Source: Symbiodinium sp. CCMP2592 (Eukaryota; Sar; Dinophyceae; Suessiales; Symbiodiniaceae). From it: a DNA stretch of 64,000 nucleotides. Of the stretch, positions 43,317 to 53,652 are shown one piece after another. The stretch covers positions 558,823 through 622,822 of the forward strand of contig CAJNDT010004535.1 in the NCBI GenBank assembly GCA_905221615.1. The letters run 5' to 3'. The position numbers were made by a program, and so were the translations under genes. The notes beneath the pieces are model-generated. The model searched no databases and had not been told where the DNA came from. It saw only the letters and a list, made by a program, of their open reading frames with translations. Each line of letters begins with the position of its first letter. Position 1 is the stretch's first letter.

Positions 43317-44039
43317 GCCAAGTCATTTCGCCACCACGACAGCAGTGCTCGATGTCTTGGATGTGCTGGAGAAAGTCGGAAGAAATAGTGAATCCAAGAC
43401 ACAATCTTTCTCGCAAGCTTTGCAACATTGTGGAACCTTGACTGCCTTCGAGCACTTGGATTCAGGGCATTGTGACGACTTCTGTAGCCTCAGCACCATC
43501 TTTCCGACATGCGTCCGGGTGATCCAGGGTGCTTGACATGCACAGGTCCTCAGCGCAACGTCTTTGCGGAGGTCTATGTTTGCCCCAGGCCGATCCGAGA
43601 CATGTCTGCAGTGCTGGAACCTCGTTCCAGGGCACTACATACATCTCAAAACCATCACTAGAGAAGAGCATGATACAATGAAAGGGTCAGCAGTAATGGA
43701 GTACTTTGCCAGTAGTAGCCGGAGGCGTATTTATTTTAGGATTTTTTTTTTTTTTTTTTTGGCATTTTTGTTTTTTGGCTTGTGTGCGCGCTTGGCTTGG
43801 CTTCTCGGCTTCCCTGGCTTCTTGGCCTCTGGCTTCTTGGCTTTTCGGCTTCTTGGCCTTTTTCTTCGGCATAGAGAGCCTCATAAATCAGTCCTTAAGT
43901 CACGCCCTCAACCCTAAGCCGAGCCGAGGCGAATTTAGGTCAGTAAAGCGGGATAGGGGCCATGGTTTTTTTTTTCCAAGGTGCGGCCTACCCTTGTTTG
44001 CGAGGTGCGGCCAAGGGTCCCTTGTGCATGCGGTCACCT
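43317..44039. other. intronic; poly(T) at 43741-43760
   Basis: A 20-base T run is followed by TTGGCTTCTTGGC-type repeats to about 43870. Frames around 43564-43730 (PGRSETCLQCWNLVPGHYIH) are open but unsupported. Confidence 0.4.
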
Positions 44040-44200
44040 AGTCCTCTGGTCCTTGGTCTTGTGGTCCCCTGGTCCTCTGCTCGCGGTCCCCTAGTCCTCT
44101 GGTCCTTGGTCCTGTGGTCCCCTGGTCCTCTGGTCTGCTGGTCCTCTGGTCCCGTGGTCTCCTGGTCCCCTGGTGCATGCGGTCCCCTAGTCCTCTGCCA
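44040..44200 (+). repeat. minisatellite of GGTCC(C/T)-CTGGTCC units
   Basis: About ten imperfect copies of a 12-20 base unit built on GTCCTCTGGTCC / GTCCCCTGGTCC, with GTGCATGCGGTCCCC at both edges. Confidence 0.85.
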
Positions 44201-44339
44201 CAGCCACAACCACAACCACGGGATAGGGGTTAAAAACAAATTAAATAAGGATCAAAAAAATAAAATAAGGATCAAAAAGAAATTAAATAAGGATCACAAA
44301 AAAATTAAACAGGTATCCACGAAAGGAGGGGGGGGGTAA

Positions 44340-44660
44340 CGGAGGAAAGAAGACACAGAAAGAGAGAGAGAGAGAGAGAGAAAGAAAGAACGAAAAAAAA
44401 CGAAAGAGAGAAGAGAGAAAGAGAGAGAGAGACATAAAGAAAGAAAGAACGAAACAAAGAAAGAGCGGAAGAAAGCAAGAAAGCAAGAAAGAACGAAATA
44501 CATAAAGCATAGTTATAAGGAAAGAAAGAAATCAAAAATACACAAATAGATAAATAAAGAAAGCTATAAGGAAAGAAAAAAGAAAACACAAGGAAAGGAC
44601 GAACGAGAGTTAGAAACAAAGAAAAGCAAATAATACAGACATAACGAATGAACAAAAATG
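44340..44660 (+). repeat. GA/GAAA-rich low-complexity tract
   Basis: A purine-rich stretch with a (GA)n core near 44358-44382 and GAAAGAAC-like units. It yields Phe/Ser/Leu-rich spurious frames on the - strand. Confidence 0.9.
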
Positions 44661-44699
44661 GAGAAATAAGGAAAGACGAAATGACATAAGTTAACTAAG

Positions 44700-45054
44700 A
44701 TGTTGTTTTGTTTTATGTTATCTTCTGTTATGTTGTATTGTCGTCTTTTATTATGTTATTATATGCTATAGGAAGCAAGGTTCTGTTATGTCAGAAAATG
44801 TCACACTATTTTTGTGATGTCGAACCATCTTATGTCGTTCTTATGGTTTACTATGTTATATTATGTTATAGAGTGCTAACGGAAGACGAGACACGAACAG
44901 GCACGGAAGAACGAACGACCCACCGCCGCGCTTTTCGAGCCGTGCAAGCTTGATTCAAACAGTGTTTTCGAAACCCATCATGTGAGCGTTGTGTCTGCAA
45001 ATGGGGGGGGCTGCGCCCCCCCCCAACCCCCCCGCGAACCAGAATCGCCAAATA
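44700..45054 (+). repeat. ~350-bp direct repeat, copy 1
   Basis: It starts TGTTTTGTTTTATGTTATC. It includes a short open end (GTGCTAACGGAAGACGAGAC to CGAGCCGTGCAAGCTTGA), then a G8-CTGC-C9 hairpin arm pair, and ends AGAATCGCCAAAT. The same order recurs at 45388. It looks like a mobile or dispersed element, but no terminal repeats or transposase are visible. Confidence 0.85.
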
Positions 45055-45387
45055 AGAAAGGAAGGAAGGGAGTATGAAATGAATAAAGAAAGAACACCAG
45101 AAAGAAATAAAATAAATGAACGAGCGAAAGAAAGAAATAAATCCAGAATAAACAGGCAAAGTTGGAAAATACGAAAGAGAAAGAACATGAAAGAATCACA
45201 GAAACAAAGATACAAGCAATAGGATACTACATAGTCCAATCGAATATGCAATAATATCGTAATGGACCCTAACATATTTAGCATAATGTAACCTGATGTT
45301 ATATAATATACCAAATATTATGTTCTATATTCTATATATAAAAACTATATTGTACTATGTTACAATGTACTACACTATAAACTAAGA

Positions 45388-45739
45388 TCTTGTTTTGTTC
45401 TATGTTATCTTCTGTTATATCGTACTGTCGTCTTATGTTATGTTTATTAGATGCTATAAGAAGCAAGGTTCTGTTATGTCAGAAAATGCCACACGGTTTT
45501 TGTGATATCGAACCATCTTATGTCGTTCTTATGGTTTACTATGTTATATTATGTTATAGAATGCTGACGGAAGAAGAGACACGAACAGGCACGGAAGAAC
45601 GAAAGACCCACCGCCGCGCTTTTCGAGCCGTGCAAGCTTGATTCAAACAGTGTTTTCGAAACCCATCATGTGAGCGTTGTGTCTGCAAATGGGGGGGGCT
45701 GCGCCCCCCCAACCCCCCCGCTAACCAGAATCGCCAAAT
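45388..45739 (+). repeat. ~350-bp direct repeat, copy 2
   Basis: The copies keep the same order 688 bases apart (TTCTGTTATGTCAGAAAATG at 44781 versus 45469), with scattered substitutions. The stretch between them is AT- and purine-rich. Confidence 0.85.
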
Positions 45740-46260
45740 GAGGGGGTGTGTTTAAGATAGGTGATGAAGCGGAATACCAGCAACAGCTACAACACGAATT
45801 CCGTCCTAAATGCGAAATTGCAACGAAAATTTGATTTTCCCGAGGAACAACCAAAGATAGCGTATGTTTTCCTTCTGAAAACCTGAAGAAATGACACGAA
45901 TGCCATAGGTAATAGAAAAATGGTGTTTGTCCTGGGAAAAACCAGGGAAAATTTCAGGAAATACCACGGAATCCGTAGGAAAATCGTGTTTCCCCGAGGA
46001 AAAACCAATCAGATCCTAAGGAAATGAAAGAAAATCAATAGGAAAATAATGTTTTCCCTTGGGAAATTCAGGAATTGCTGTATTTTGAGTGATTCAATTT
46101 TTTTGATCCTTATTTTGTTTTTTTTTTTATGCCTCTGCCCCAGGAATTGCTGTATTTTACGTGACTTAATTTTTTCATCATTGTTTTAGTTTTTTGACCC
46201 TGGTGCTTTAATCTTTTGATCCTTATTTAAATTTTTTTTGATCCCTCACCCTGTCAACCA
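45740..46260. other. AT-rich non-coding, short imperfect hairpin-like repeats
   Basis: Several variants of TTTTCCC-GAGGAAAAACC and GGAAATGAAAG recur between 45830 and 46070. CAGGAATTGCTGTATTTTG occurs near 46070 and again, slightly changed, near 46142. No coding sense. Confidence 0.6.
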
Positions 46261-46261
46261 C

Positions 46262-46450
46262 AAGCACAACCACAACCACAACAACAGCAACCAACGACAA
46301 CAACAACAGCAACAACAGCAACAACAACAACAGCAGCAGCAACAACAACAACCACGACCAACAACAACATCATCAACAACAACAGCAACAGCAACAGCAA
46401 CAACAACAACAACAACAACCAGGACGACGACCACGACGACATCAAGGAAA
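46262..46450 (+). repeat. (CAA)n array
   Basis: CAA with CAG, CGA and ACCACG interruptions. It is open in several frames (poly-Gln, poly-Thr, poly-Asn; Val/Leu-rich on -), and these are artefacts. A 21-base unit (GATGAACCCTCCACAGGGATC) is duplicated just after it at 46455 and 46527. Confidence 0.9.
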
Positions 46451-46923
46451 CTCCGATGAACCCTCCACAGGGATCCTGCGCGTCGAAGCGCTGGCGCTGT
46501 GGTGCGGTGCAAATTTTCTACGTCCCCGATGAACCCTCCACAGGGATCGGCCAAGCAAACCACAAAAAAAAAATGCCCCCCCAAAAAAATAAAAAATCCC
46601 AAACTAATTCCAGACCCGTAGTAGCCCCCCCGGATCACCTAAACCTTCCACCTTCAACCCAAGCACAAATCACGTCTTGATCTTCCTGCAACTGGGCCAG
46701 GCCGGGCAACCTGCTACAGGGCCGGCGCATCGAATCCTCCTCTTCCGCCTTCGGCGGGCTCGCAGAGAAGGCAAGTCTTCGGTGATTCGAGATTCAGGCT
46801 TTCCGGGGTTGAGGATCTTCAGGCTGAGGCTTTTGAGCTTGGGACCCCGTGTCGCCCTTCATGTCGTTGCAGTTCATCCTCATGCCATCTCTGTGGTAGC
46901 TGGCTTCATTCCACATTGATGAG

Positions 46924-46995
46924 GCAGTGGATGGAGCTTGGGGCGAAAACACCTTCTGCGAGTACTGCGCGGCGAATCTCAGTCGTCGTCAGCAG
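46924..46995 (+). CDS. exon, F5/8 type C-like domain 2, N-terminal segment
   Basis: After attgatgag the frame reads AVDGAWGENTFCEYCAANLS then RRQQ. A-V-D-G-x-x-x-x-x-x-x-x-C is the fucolectin / F5/8 C opening (NAVDGN...C). The exon ends before GTTCGT at 46996. An internal GT after NL would give the phase needed for 47231. Confidence 0.5.
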
Positions 46996-47230
46996 GTTCG
47001 TTTCGAGTAGCCCAGGACTCTAAGCCGAGGCAGCAGCCGCAGGCACCTCGCACCAAATCGACGGAACGAAAGCAATCCGAGGAACGATCCCGTCCACGTC
47101 TGCGCCTCGACGCGCCGGCAGGATCGGAGAAGAGCTTGCCAAGTTTCAACCTTGGATCTTTCTTTGATGTGGTGCATGAAGAGAGCGCTCTTTGCCAATG
47201 ACCCCTGAAGCCTGTTCCATCTTTTCCCAG

Positions 47231-47341
47231 AACCCATGCACTACGTGACACAGGACAACGTGAATACACCTTATTTCCGAATTGATCTCGGCGACCTGCT
47301 CTATCGCATCAGAGCCATCCGACGCTTGGAAATCACAAGAA
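47231..47341 (+). CDS. exon, F5/8 type C-like domain 2, core
   Basis: After cttttcccag the frame reads PMHYVTQDNVNTPYFRIDLG then DLLYRIRAIRRLEITR, with a GTATGC donor. P-(W/Y)-(W/F)-x-(V/I)-D-L-G-x-x-Y-x-I-x-x-I is a near-textbook F5/8 C / fucolectin core. It is one of the most convincing exons in the window. Confidence 0.7.
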
Positions 47342-48091
47342 GTATGCTTTGCCCTGTTATGGCATGCCGCTAATGAATGTAGTTTCTTACGCTGTAGCAT
47401 CACGGGATCCGCAGAAGCTTAACTCAACAAGGATTGGTGGTGCCAACGGATGGCCGCCCAGAGCAGTCTGCTGATTGGTCTGTCTTCGCAACTTAGCTTC
47501 AGATTCCTGTGTCGGAAACTCTTAGACTTAGAGTCTTAGAGAGGCATGGCGGGTTTCGCTTCTGAGAGTCCTCGAACGGACATTCGCCAATTGCTCGCTT
47601 CCGTGGCTGACAACGGCCAAGGTGGGCACTGCTGGAAGCCGCCAGACCGACACACTTTGCACAGCCCCTCATCTTCAGCATATCCCGTTTTTGGACAAGA
47701 AGCCCTTTTCATGTTTACAGGCGCCTGCAAGATCCTGCCACGATGACCATCACGGCGAAAATTAATAGGGAGTCGTCCTGCCTCACCGGCGCACAAGCCC
47801 GACCACCTCTTGTCGCTTCTCAAGCGTGCTTAGGTCATTGCAGACGCCACCGGCGACCATATATGGCCATGCAGCACAGCATCTTTCATCAAGTTAGATG
47901 TGGATGCTGCAGCTAAACATAGATCAGTGCTGTTCAATGGTCGATGTGCCAGATTGCATGCAGTCTTGCCGGCTGGGTGCCTGGCTGGGACCACTTGCTA
48001 GCCCAAACTCCTGCGTTTAAGTTTCATTCGGGAGCAATGGCATAGCTTGGTTTCCGGAAAAACAGCAGTCGTAGGTGAGGCATATAGGCAG

Positions 48092-48295
48092 GCTCCATCA
48101 TACAGACGTCTCACAATGTCTGACAAGGCCATCCAGGGCAGTTGGGTCAGTGTATGGGGCAGCGTGACGCAGCTCCGATCCCTGCCGGAGCCCTTCGGGA
48201 TGCGAATCTGTGAGATTGAAGCCTATGCCACTGCCTTTGACACCCGGCTGGAGGAGCGCTCTTGCAATGCTCCGCAGGATGTCATGACCCCATGA
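48092..48295 (+). CDS. exon, F5/8 type C-like domain 2, C-terminal part
   Basis: After tataggcag the frame gives APSYRRLTMSDKAIQGSWVS, then QLRSLPEPFGMRICEIEAYA, and runs to a stop at 48293-48295. (L/I)-C-E-(V/I)-E-x-Y-A is the typical last strand of F5/8 C / fucolectin domains. The real exon probably ends before the stop, at an undetermined donor. An F5/8 C middle strand between 47342 and 48091 was not found. Confidence 0.55.
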   Translation, partial: APSYRRLTMSDKAIQGSWVSVWGSVTQLRSLPEPFGMRICEIEAYATAFDTRLEERSCNAPQDVMTP

Positions 48296-48389
48296 GAGGA
48301 GACTAGAGGTACTAAGTACTATGTAAGCATTTAAAGAAGCTCAAGCTCCTGTCGCCCTCGAGAGTCCATGCAGGATATCGTGAACAAAT

Positions 48390-48600
48390 TTGACATGGCG
48401 GAGGCCTGTCTTGGTGGGCGTGTGCACGTGTGCGTGTGTGCGTGTGTCTCTATCAGCTTCTCTGCCTTCGTCGGTTCATGCATACATGCATGCATGTAGA
48501 AGTGCATGCATGCACACGTGCATGGAATCCTGCAAGTGTTTGCATGTACATGCGTACGTAGCTACATGCTGTCTGTGTGTATGCACGCACGCATGAAAGG
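48390..48600 (+). repeat. GTGT/ATGC microsatellite-like region
   Basis: GTGTGCGTGTG runs are followed by CATGCATGCATG repeats. Open frames across it are artefacts. Confidence 0.85.
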
Positions 48601-48692
48601 ATGGATGGAAGTTAACTCACAGAGCACTCACAGCCGCTACCGACAATCCCAAATCCCAATTCAAGGGCTCCCTCTGCAATCGAGTAATTCAG

Positions 48693-48788
48693 ACAGTATG
48701 TTTCGAGGGTCTACCGACGCCGTTCTCGGACAATGGCACTATGCATCATGTGACGATCGGTGGCCTCCAGCCGAATCGCAGCTACGAG
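48693..48788 (+). CDS. exon, FN3-like repeat, middle part
   Basis: Thirty-two codons between taattcag and a GC donor (GAG|GCCTCA), phase 0: TVCFEGLPTPFSDNGTMHHV then TIGGLQPNRSYE. The T-V-x-(C/F)...V-T-I-x-G-L-x-P-x-x-S-Y-(D/E) pattern is the middle of the FN3-like repeat common in dinoflagellate surface proteins. It continues directly into 48962. Confidence 0.7.
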
Positions 48789-48961
48789 GCCTCACAGCGC
48801 GGGAGCGTTCGGGGTTTGCAGCATGGTGGGCCTTCCAGGATAGAGTGATTTAGGGTTCAAGCCGTTGTGCACATTGCAGAAGTGACTGAAACAACATCGC
48901 TGCTCTCACGACATGTGGGGAGCTGTTCCAGCTGCGCATCCCAATGCCCACAATCGTGCAG

Positions 48962-49036
48962 GTTTTCTGTTACGGGGAGGATGACTACGGCAATCAGATG
49001 TACAGCCAGTCAGCACCGGTCACGTTCCACACCACG
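48962..49036 (+). CDS. exon, FN3-like repeat, last part
   Basis: After aatcgtgcag the frame reads VFCYGEDDYGNQMYSQSAPV then TFHTT. V-x-C-Y-x-E-D-D-x-x-x-x-M-x-x-x-x-P-V-x-F-x-T-T is the closing strand of the repeat and completes SYE of the previous exon at phase 0. The end is approximate, with GC sites after TT and after ATR. Confidence 0.7.
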
Positions 49037-49313
49037 GCCACCCGTTGCGAATGGCATAACTCCAGCATCGGTGCAAGCACGTAGCGAGTAAGTACGTAGT
49101 GGGGTCGCCGGACGGCGGCGTGCTGTCGTGACCGCCCTTCTGTCTTGAGCATAGATAGCGTGGCAAGTAGGTTGCCGGAGCCTTGGGCTCCCCGCATTCG
49201 AGTGTGCTGCTACAGCAGTGATACACCTATTGGCTCGATCAAGCGATGCAACGCCATGGGTGCAGTACTGTACCGCATTTCGGCACTGCACTGAGGACAC
49301 CACTGCACCAAAG

Positions 49314-49377
49314 GTTAACATCCAGCACATCTACCCGAGTGACCTGTCCATCACCGTGGAAGTGAGCCCGGAACTCG
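49314..49377 (+). CDS. exon, FN3-like repeat, first part
   Basis: After gcaccaaag the frame reads VNIQHIYPSDLSITVEVSPE. V-x-(I/V)-x-x-x-x-x-x-x-L-x-I-T-V-x-V-S is the opening of the same repeat, following the closing exon at 48962. The ORF continues past a GTGTCA donor at 49378, but without the pattern. Confidence 0.55.
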
Positions 49378-52068
49378 GTGTCAGCTGGGCCGTTCTTCAA
49401 AGAGGACTTCTGAGTCCAAAGGCTTCGGACTCCATCTGCTAGAGCCCTCAGGCTTGATGGACCCGGGGCAAAGCTATCCTGCTATGGCCAGATGCATGGC
49501 CACGACCAAGGCTCTCGGGCTCTGGAGTTAGGGGCTGCGGGGTCTTTGCTGTTGGGGCTTGGAATCAGTTGGTCTGATCTGGACTGATGGCTGCGAGCTG
49601 GATTCGAGCTTCTGACACTTGGGCGTGGGCCCGGGCGACTCTCTGTTGAACTATAGTCTGGGGTCTCTGCGGAACTGCAAGGAGCAGAGCAAATGGGGAG
49701 GGAACATTCCGCCGTTTCGGAGTTACTATCCCACGTACGGGTTCCATGTTGCCAACAGGCACAAGTGACAGCTTGGGCCACCGCAACTCCTGACACCAAG
49801 CCAGCAGCACCGCAAGACGGTCAAACTGAGCCTCAGTTTCAGACATTTGTTGCAGGACGGCAAGGCGCCCCAGGCCAGTCCGGTCCCGGGCTTCATATTT
49901 GGGAGTCGCATTGGCGGTTAGTTTGTTGCGGCGGCGTTGTAGTTGTGGCTACTAGCGCTTCCGGATTCCAACCATACCGCCCGATGCACCTGAAACACCC
50001 ATATCTAAACACACGTAGAGTCCGTAGGGTGAAGCACCGGAAGACCATAAACTGAGCTCATTCGAAGATCCTTGTGGTAAAATTGAGGTCACACGCCTCG
50101 GAGGGTCCGCCGTTCGGTTTGGTCGGATGAGGTTCTGGCTGGGTAAGGGCCGGTGAAGTAAGTGAAGAGAAGTTTTTTTTTTTTTTTTCAGTTTTCTGGG
50201 GTCCGAAGACTCAGCTTTAGTGCTTGAGACGAAGACTCGCTGTGGCCAGAGCGCTTGATGCGGATACATGACATGTGCCAGGAGCACGAGAGGTACTTTG
50301 AGCATCGATTCTGGCGGCTGCGTTTCGACACCAGGCCCGAACAGATCATAGGTCGTGCGGTTTCCAAAGTCGAGTGCATCTGAGCCAGAGATGCTCCAGA
50401 TGCGGTCAGCTCGAGAATTAAGCAGGGTCTTGAACCAAAGCTTGAATCATCATATCGGGCTTCGGATTGTGGCCAGCCCGGGCAACACCAACTCTTCATG
50501 AGTGCAATCCACTTACCTACTTACTGTGCTTCAGAACATGCTCCAGAACCCGGTCCCTCGCATGGAGTCACTGTAAACTTATCTGCCACCGTTCCATTCA
50601 TCGCCTGCAAGATTTCCGAAGTCCAATGCAATCAAAACCTTGCAGGCAAAGCAAGGAACTCCAAACTCGTGCCAAGACTGAAAGCAAGCGGGTGTGGAGG
50701 TACACGACACTCGACCGAGAGTGCGCAGATCGAATCCTCCTCCGGACGGTCCACCTGCAATCTTGGGGTACCTCTCATTGAACCATGTGCCGATCCTAAG
50801 ATGTTCAGCGTAGGACCGGAATTGCAAGCACCTTCGCCAATAGGCAGCCTATGCGGCAAGAATGTAAAGCGGCAGCTTCATGTTCGTCCTTTTCCTCACA
50901 CGTCTTGTCCCGAACGTCTTTCGGTACAGTGCCTTGGAGGTGAGAGCATTATCGCTTCTGATGCCAAGGTGGGGAGACCTTCAGGAACGCGATGTTTGGT
51001 TCAGATCCAACATACCCCCAGGATCAGCGTCCCGGCGAAGAATATCACACCACGCGCTCATCTATTGATCTCTAGCGAGCTAGTCTATGCAAGCCCCCAC
51101 CCCCCACATTTCATCTAGCTCACTTTCATAAGTCGGCATAAGTCGGCCGATGCCCAGAAACTGCATGTCAACCCCCCTCCCATAGTGGTAGATTGCTCTG
51201 AAAAATTCAAAGGTACTTCCTCAATCTCTTGCTAAGACGGGTCCGCTGGTATCGTTTCCACCCATCACAAAGTAGGATCCCGAATGTGCTGCAAATGCGC
51301 ACAGACTGTTCGCCACAATTACATTGCCATGCCACGATTGCCACATGCGCAGCCACCCCCGCGAGAACTGTAGACCCCTTTAGTTTGTCGTTACTAGATG
51401 CCTAGTAGAAATCCAACATTGGATGGTATCCCACAACCCCAAATCCCAAACTCTTAAACCTTAATAACCCGAAACCCCCAAATCGAAGACGGAGACTCTG
51501 GTCACGAGGTCGCTTGAGCCTACCGAAACTCCATCAGGTCTGACCTGGATTTCAGAAGTTCTTTGAACACCATCCTAGATCATCATGGTTTTCATTATTA
51601 TTCGTTATTCAATAGTTACAATATGTTAAAGCAGTTGAATCTGCGTTTTAATGCTACGTACAGGATGTCCTGTGTCTGACCCCCCCCCCAGACCCACTCT
51701 GCAGATACCTGAGAACTCTTAGGGAAATTTGTTGAGCTGACTCCTGGAAACCACTCCGACTTGGCTGGAAACTAGTGCACCCCTCCACTCACATTATGAA
51801 AAAGATCGCGCGACGACTGCAGAAACACAGGACGCACCCAGTAAGGAGCAACGAAGTGGCTGGAAAGATATGCCTCCGAACAAAATTTTGACAAAGTAAG
51901 AAGTCCGGCTTAGTCGAAGCCCCACAACAACTCAAGGAATCATCCGATTCGGAAGGAAGCCTCAGAAAAGGTTGGGCAGGGGTCCACAAACGAGCGTATC
52001 CCCGCGTGTGGTTGCTTCGAATATCTCTTGCGTGTGTACACCTAGCAACTTCACAAATTGATGACTAG
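49378..52068. other. mostly intronic; weak exon candidates
   Basis: A possible exon starts at 49759 (AQVTAWATATPDTKP). Another ends at 50619 (GVTVNLSATVPFIACKISE before GTCCAA). A 206-codon + frame, 50498-51118, covers the second one but is otherwise unconvincing. Bases 51119-52057 hold nothing I recognise. Confidence 0.3.
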
Positions 52069-52128
52069 ACAAGGATTGGTCTTGACACGGACTCTGATGG
52101 CCTCGTTGATCTTGTCGAGATCGCACAG
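52069..52128 (+). CDS. candidate exon, DxDxDG calcium-binding-type motif
   Basis: The frame reads TRIGLDTDSDGLVDLVEIAQ. D-x-D-x-D-G-x-x-D-x-x-E is the loop of EF-hand and thrombospondin type 3 repeats, which fits an extracellular protein. Only one loop is present and the acceptor (gactag) follows an in-frame stop, so the call is tentative. Confidence 0.4.
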
Positions 52129-52288
52129 TGGTCTTTGCCAATGGAAGATGCATGGGCGGCTTGGCTCTGTGTTTTTGAAGCTTCAGTACTCTAGACTGAC
52201 CAGACACGAGAGGCGGAGTAGGCCAGGGACCTGGTCAGTTCTGTACACGACAACACGCTGACCGGGCGACAGCTTCCCCGAATCAAAG

Positions 52289-52408
52289 GTTGGCATCGAC
52301 CTGCAGCATAGGCCCGAGTCTGAGCGCCGCGTCCGGGAACAGGTGCGGGTGGGGGGAAAGACAGGACAAGACGTTCCGATCGAGATGATTCTTGTGTTCC
52401 GGCCCACC
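52289..52408 (+). CDS. candidate exon, 40 codons
   Basis: After aatcaaag the frame reads VGIDLQHRPESERRVREQVR then VGGKTGQDVPIEMILVFRPT. The VPIEMILVFRP strand resembles an FN3 or Ig strand. A GC donor (ACC|GCATCA) gives phase 0 at both ends. Confidence 0.5.
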
Positions 52409-52657
52409 GCATCAGCTTTCTGATGCCCTTTTGAGAGCGATTGTAAAACTACTTTGACAGGGGGTCCTTTTCGAGGGAGACCTGGCTGTGGCGATTCGCT
52501 GGGAAGGCGCGAAGGGGCAGCCATGGATGTCCGCACTCACCCGCTGTTGTGCTCTGACACTTCGGGCTCCTTCGATACTTGCAGCAAAAGGTCCAGTCCC
52601 AGAAAATGTGTAAATGTCGATGACCTCATCACAGAATTGACTGCTGTCCTAGCCCAG

Positions 52658-52696
52658 GCAACGTGAATGACCTGGACCTTGCGGTGATTGGTCCAG
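52658..52696 (+). CDS. exon, DLDL motif of a beta-sandwich domain
   Basis: The frame reads NVNDLDLAVIGP after agcccag. It joins the next exon only if the intron starts with GA (CCAG|GACATC), giving VIGPGDEYLEF. The D-L-D-L-x-(V/I) strand is reminiscent of pre-peptidase C-terminal or P-domain folds. Confidence 0.45.
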
Positions 52697-52764
52697 GACA
52701 TCAGTTGCCACCGTGCCAGTGCCTGCTTGGCAGTGCCTGTGCATGCATGCTGGAAGTTTTGCAG

Positions 52765-52859
52765 GAGACGAGTACTTGGAGTTCAATCTCACAGACGGGG
52801 ATTATTACCGAGTCAGCGATTTCGGCGTCTACGCTGTGCAGTGCAGCCCAGGAGAGCTG
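52765..52859 (+). CDS. exon continuing the DLDL domain
   Basis: After gttttgcag the frame reads DEYLEFNLTDGDYYRVSDFG then VYAVQCSPGEL, ending before GTTTCG. Nearly all third positions are C, G or T, and the alternation fits beta strands. NLT is a potential N-glycosylation site. The exon is very likely coding; the domain name is unknown. Confidence 0.6.
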
Positions 52860-53155
52860 GTTTCGTTCATGTAGTTGAGACATACTCACAGCAAATGCTC
52901 TTCCAACAGGCGACAATTGCCCAGCGCCGATCCTGAGCACTATATTCGTGCTTGCCATTGCCGGAAAGTATGACGTTCAGGTGCGGTGTCGAGAGCCGCG
53001 TTCCAAGTAAAGAACCAACTCGCCTTTATGTTTCGGGTCCTTGCAGTGTCTAGATTCCAGAAGTTGCACCTTGTATGCTGGCGGGAAAAGCCGTACACCG
53101 AAACTGTATTTTTCTGCCGAAGCTACACAGGGAAGCCTTGCCTGGCTTCGGCCAG

Positions 53156-53230
53156 GTCTACAGACGCGCTGCTGCTGCCGAGCCTTGGGCAGACATCCAA
53201 ATCACTGCCACAGTGCGGCTCTGCGGTGAG
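53156..53230 (+). CDS. exon, FN3-like repeat, first part
   Basis: Twenty-five codons after cggccag: VYRRAAAAEPWADIQITATV then RLCGE, ending at a GC donor (GAG|GCTGGT) and phase 0. The I-x-I-T-A-T-V strand ending in GE|gc is the same layout as 56169-56264 (VVTVGE|gc). A 317-codon + frame (53075-54028) contains it but runs through introns. Confidence 0.55.
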
Positions 53231-53559
53231 GCTGGTCTCAGTTCCCTCGTTTCGAAGTTTCCGCATTCTTCCTATGTACATGCAGCTCAAACCACAAGCA
53301 TGCGGGGTACCGACTGGGTTTGCACGTTTCTGTTTTTCCGCTGGCTATGTCGGGCGATCCAACCAGACTGCCCGATCTGGCCCATCTTGTCTGACCCCAC
53401 CCTCATGAGATCCGGGGATCCGGGGTCTATCAATGGGGATTCTGGGAGGAATCAAAACAACGAGGCTTTGTGTGTCGCCCCTGGCCGCTTGCACGGGCGA
53501 AGGTATGCAGTGGTTCATGCGTTTCAATCTGCGGGAGCATATCCCCGACACAATGCCAG

Positions 53560-53652
53560 GAGATGGAGTACAGCGCTGTGCTACCTGCTGACGAGCACAA
53601 CGATACCATCATCTCAGGTCTCAGTAGCCCAGCTAGCAAGCAAATCCGGACT
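53560..53652 (+). CDS. candidate exon, FN3-like repeat, middle part
   Basis: After caatgccag the frame reads EMEYSAVLPADEHNDTIISG then LSSPA. (V/I)-I-S-G-L-x-x-x-(S/T) matches the middle exon type (T-I-x-G-L-x-P). Phase 0 start, consistent with 53230. Its end is uncertain. Confidence 0.4.

Noticed and set aside
46238..46638. Gln/Thr-rich (+) and Cys/Val/Leu-rich (-) frames
   Set aside because: They arise from the CAA array.
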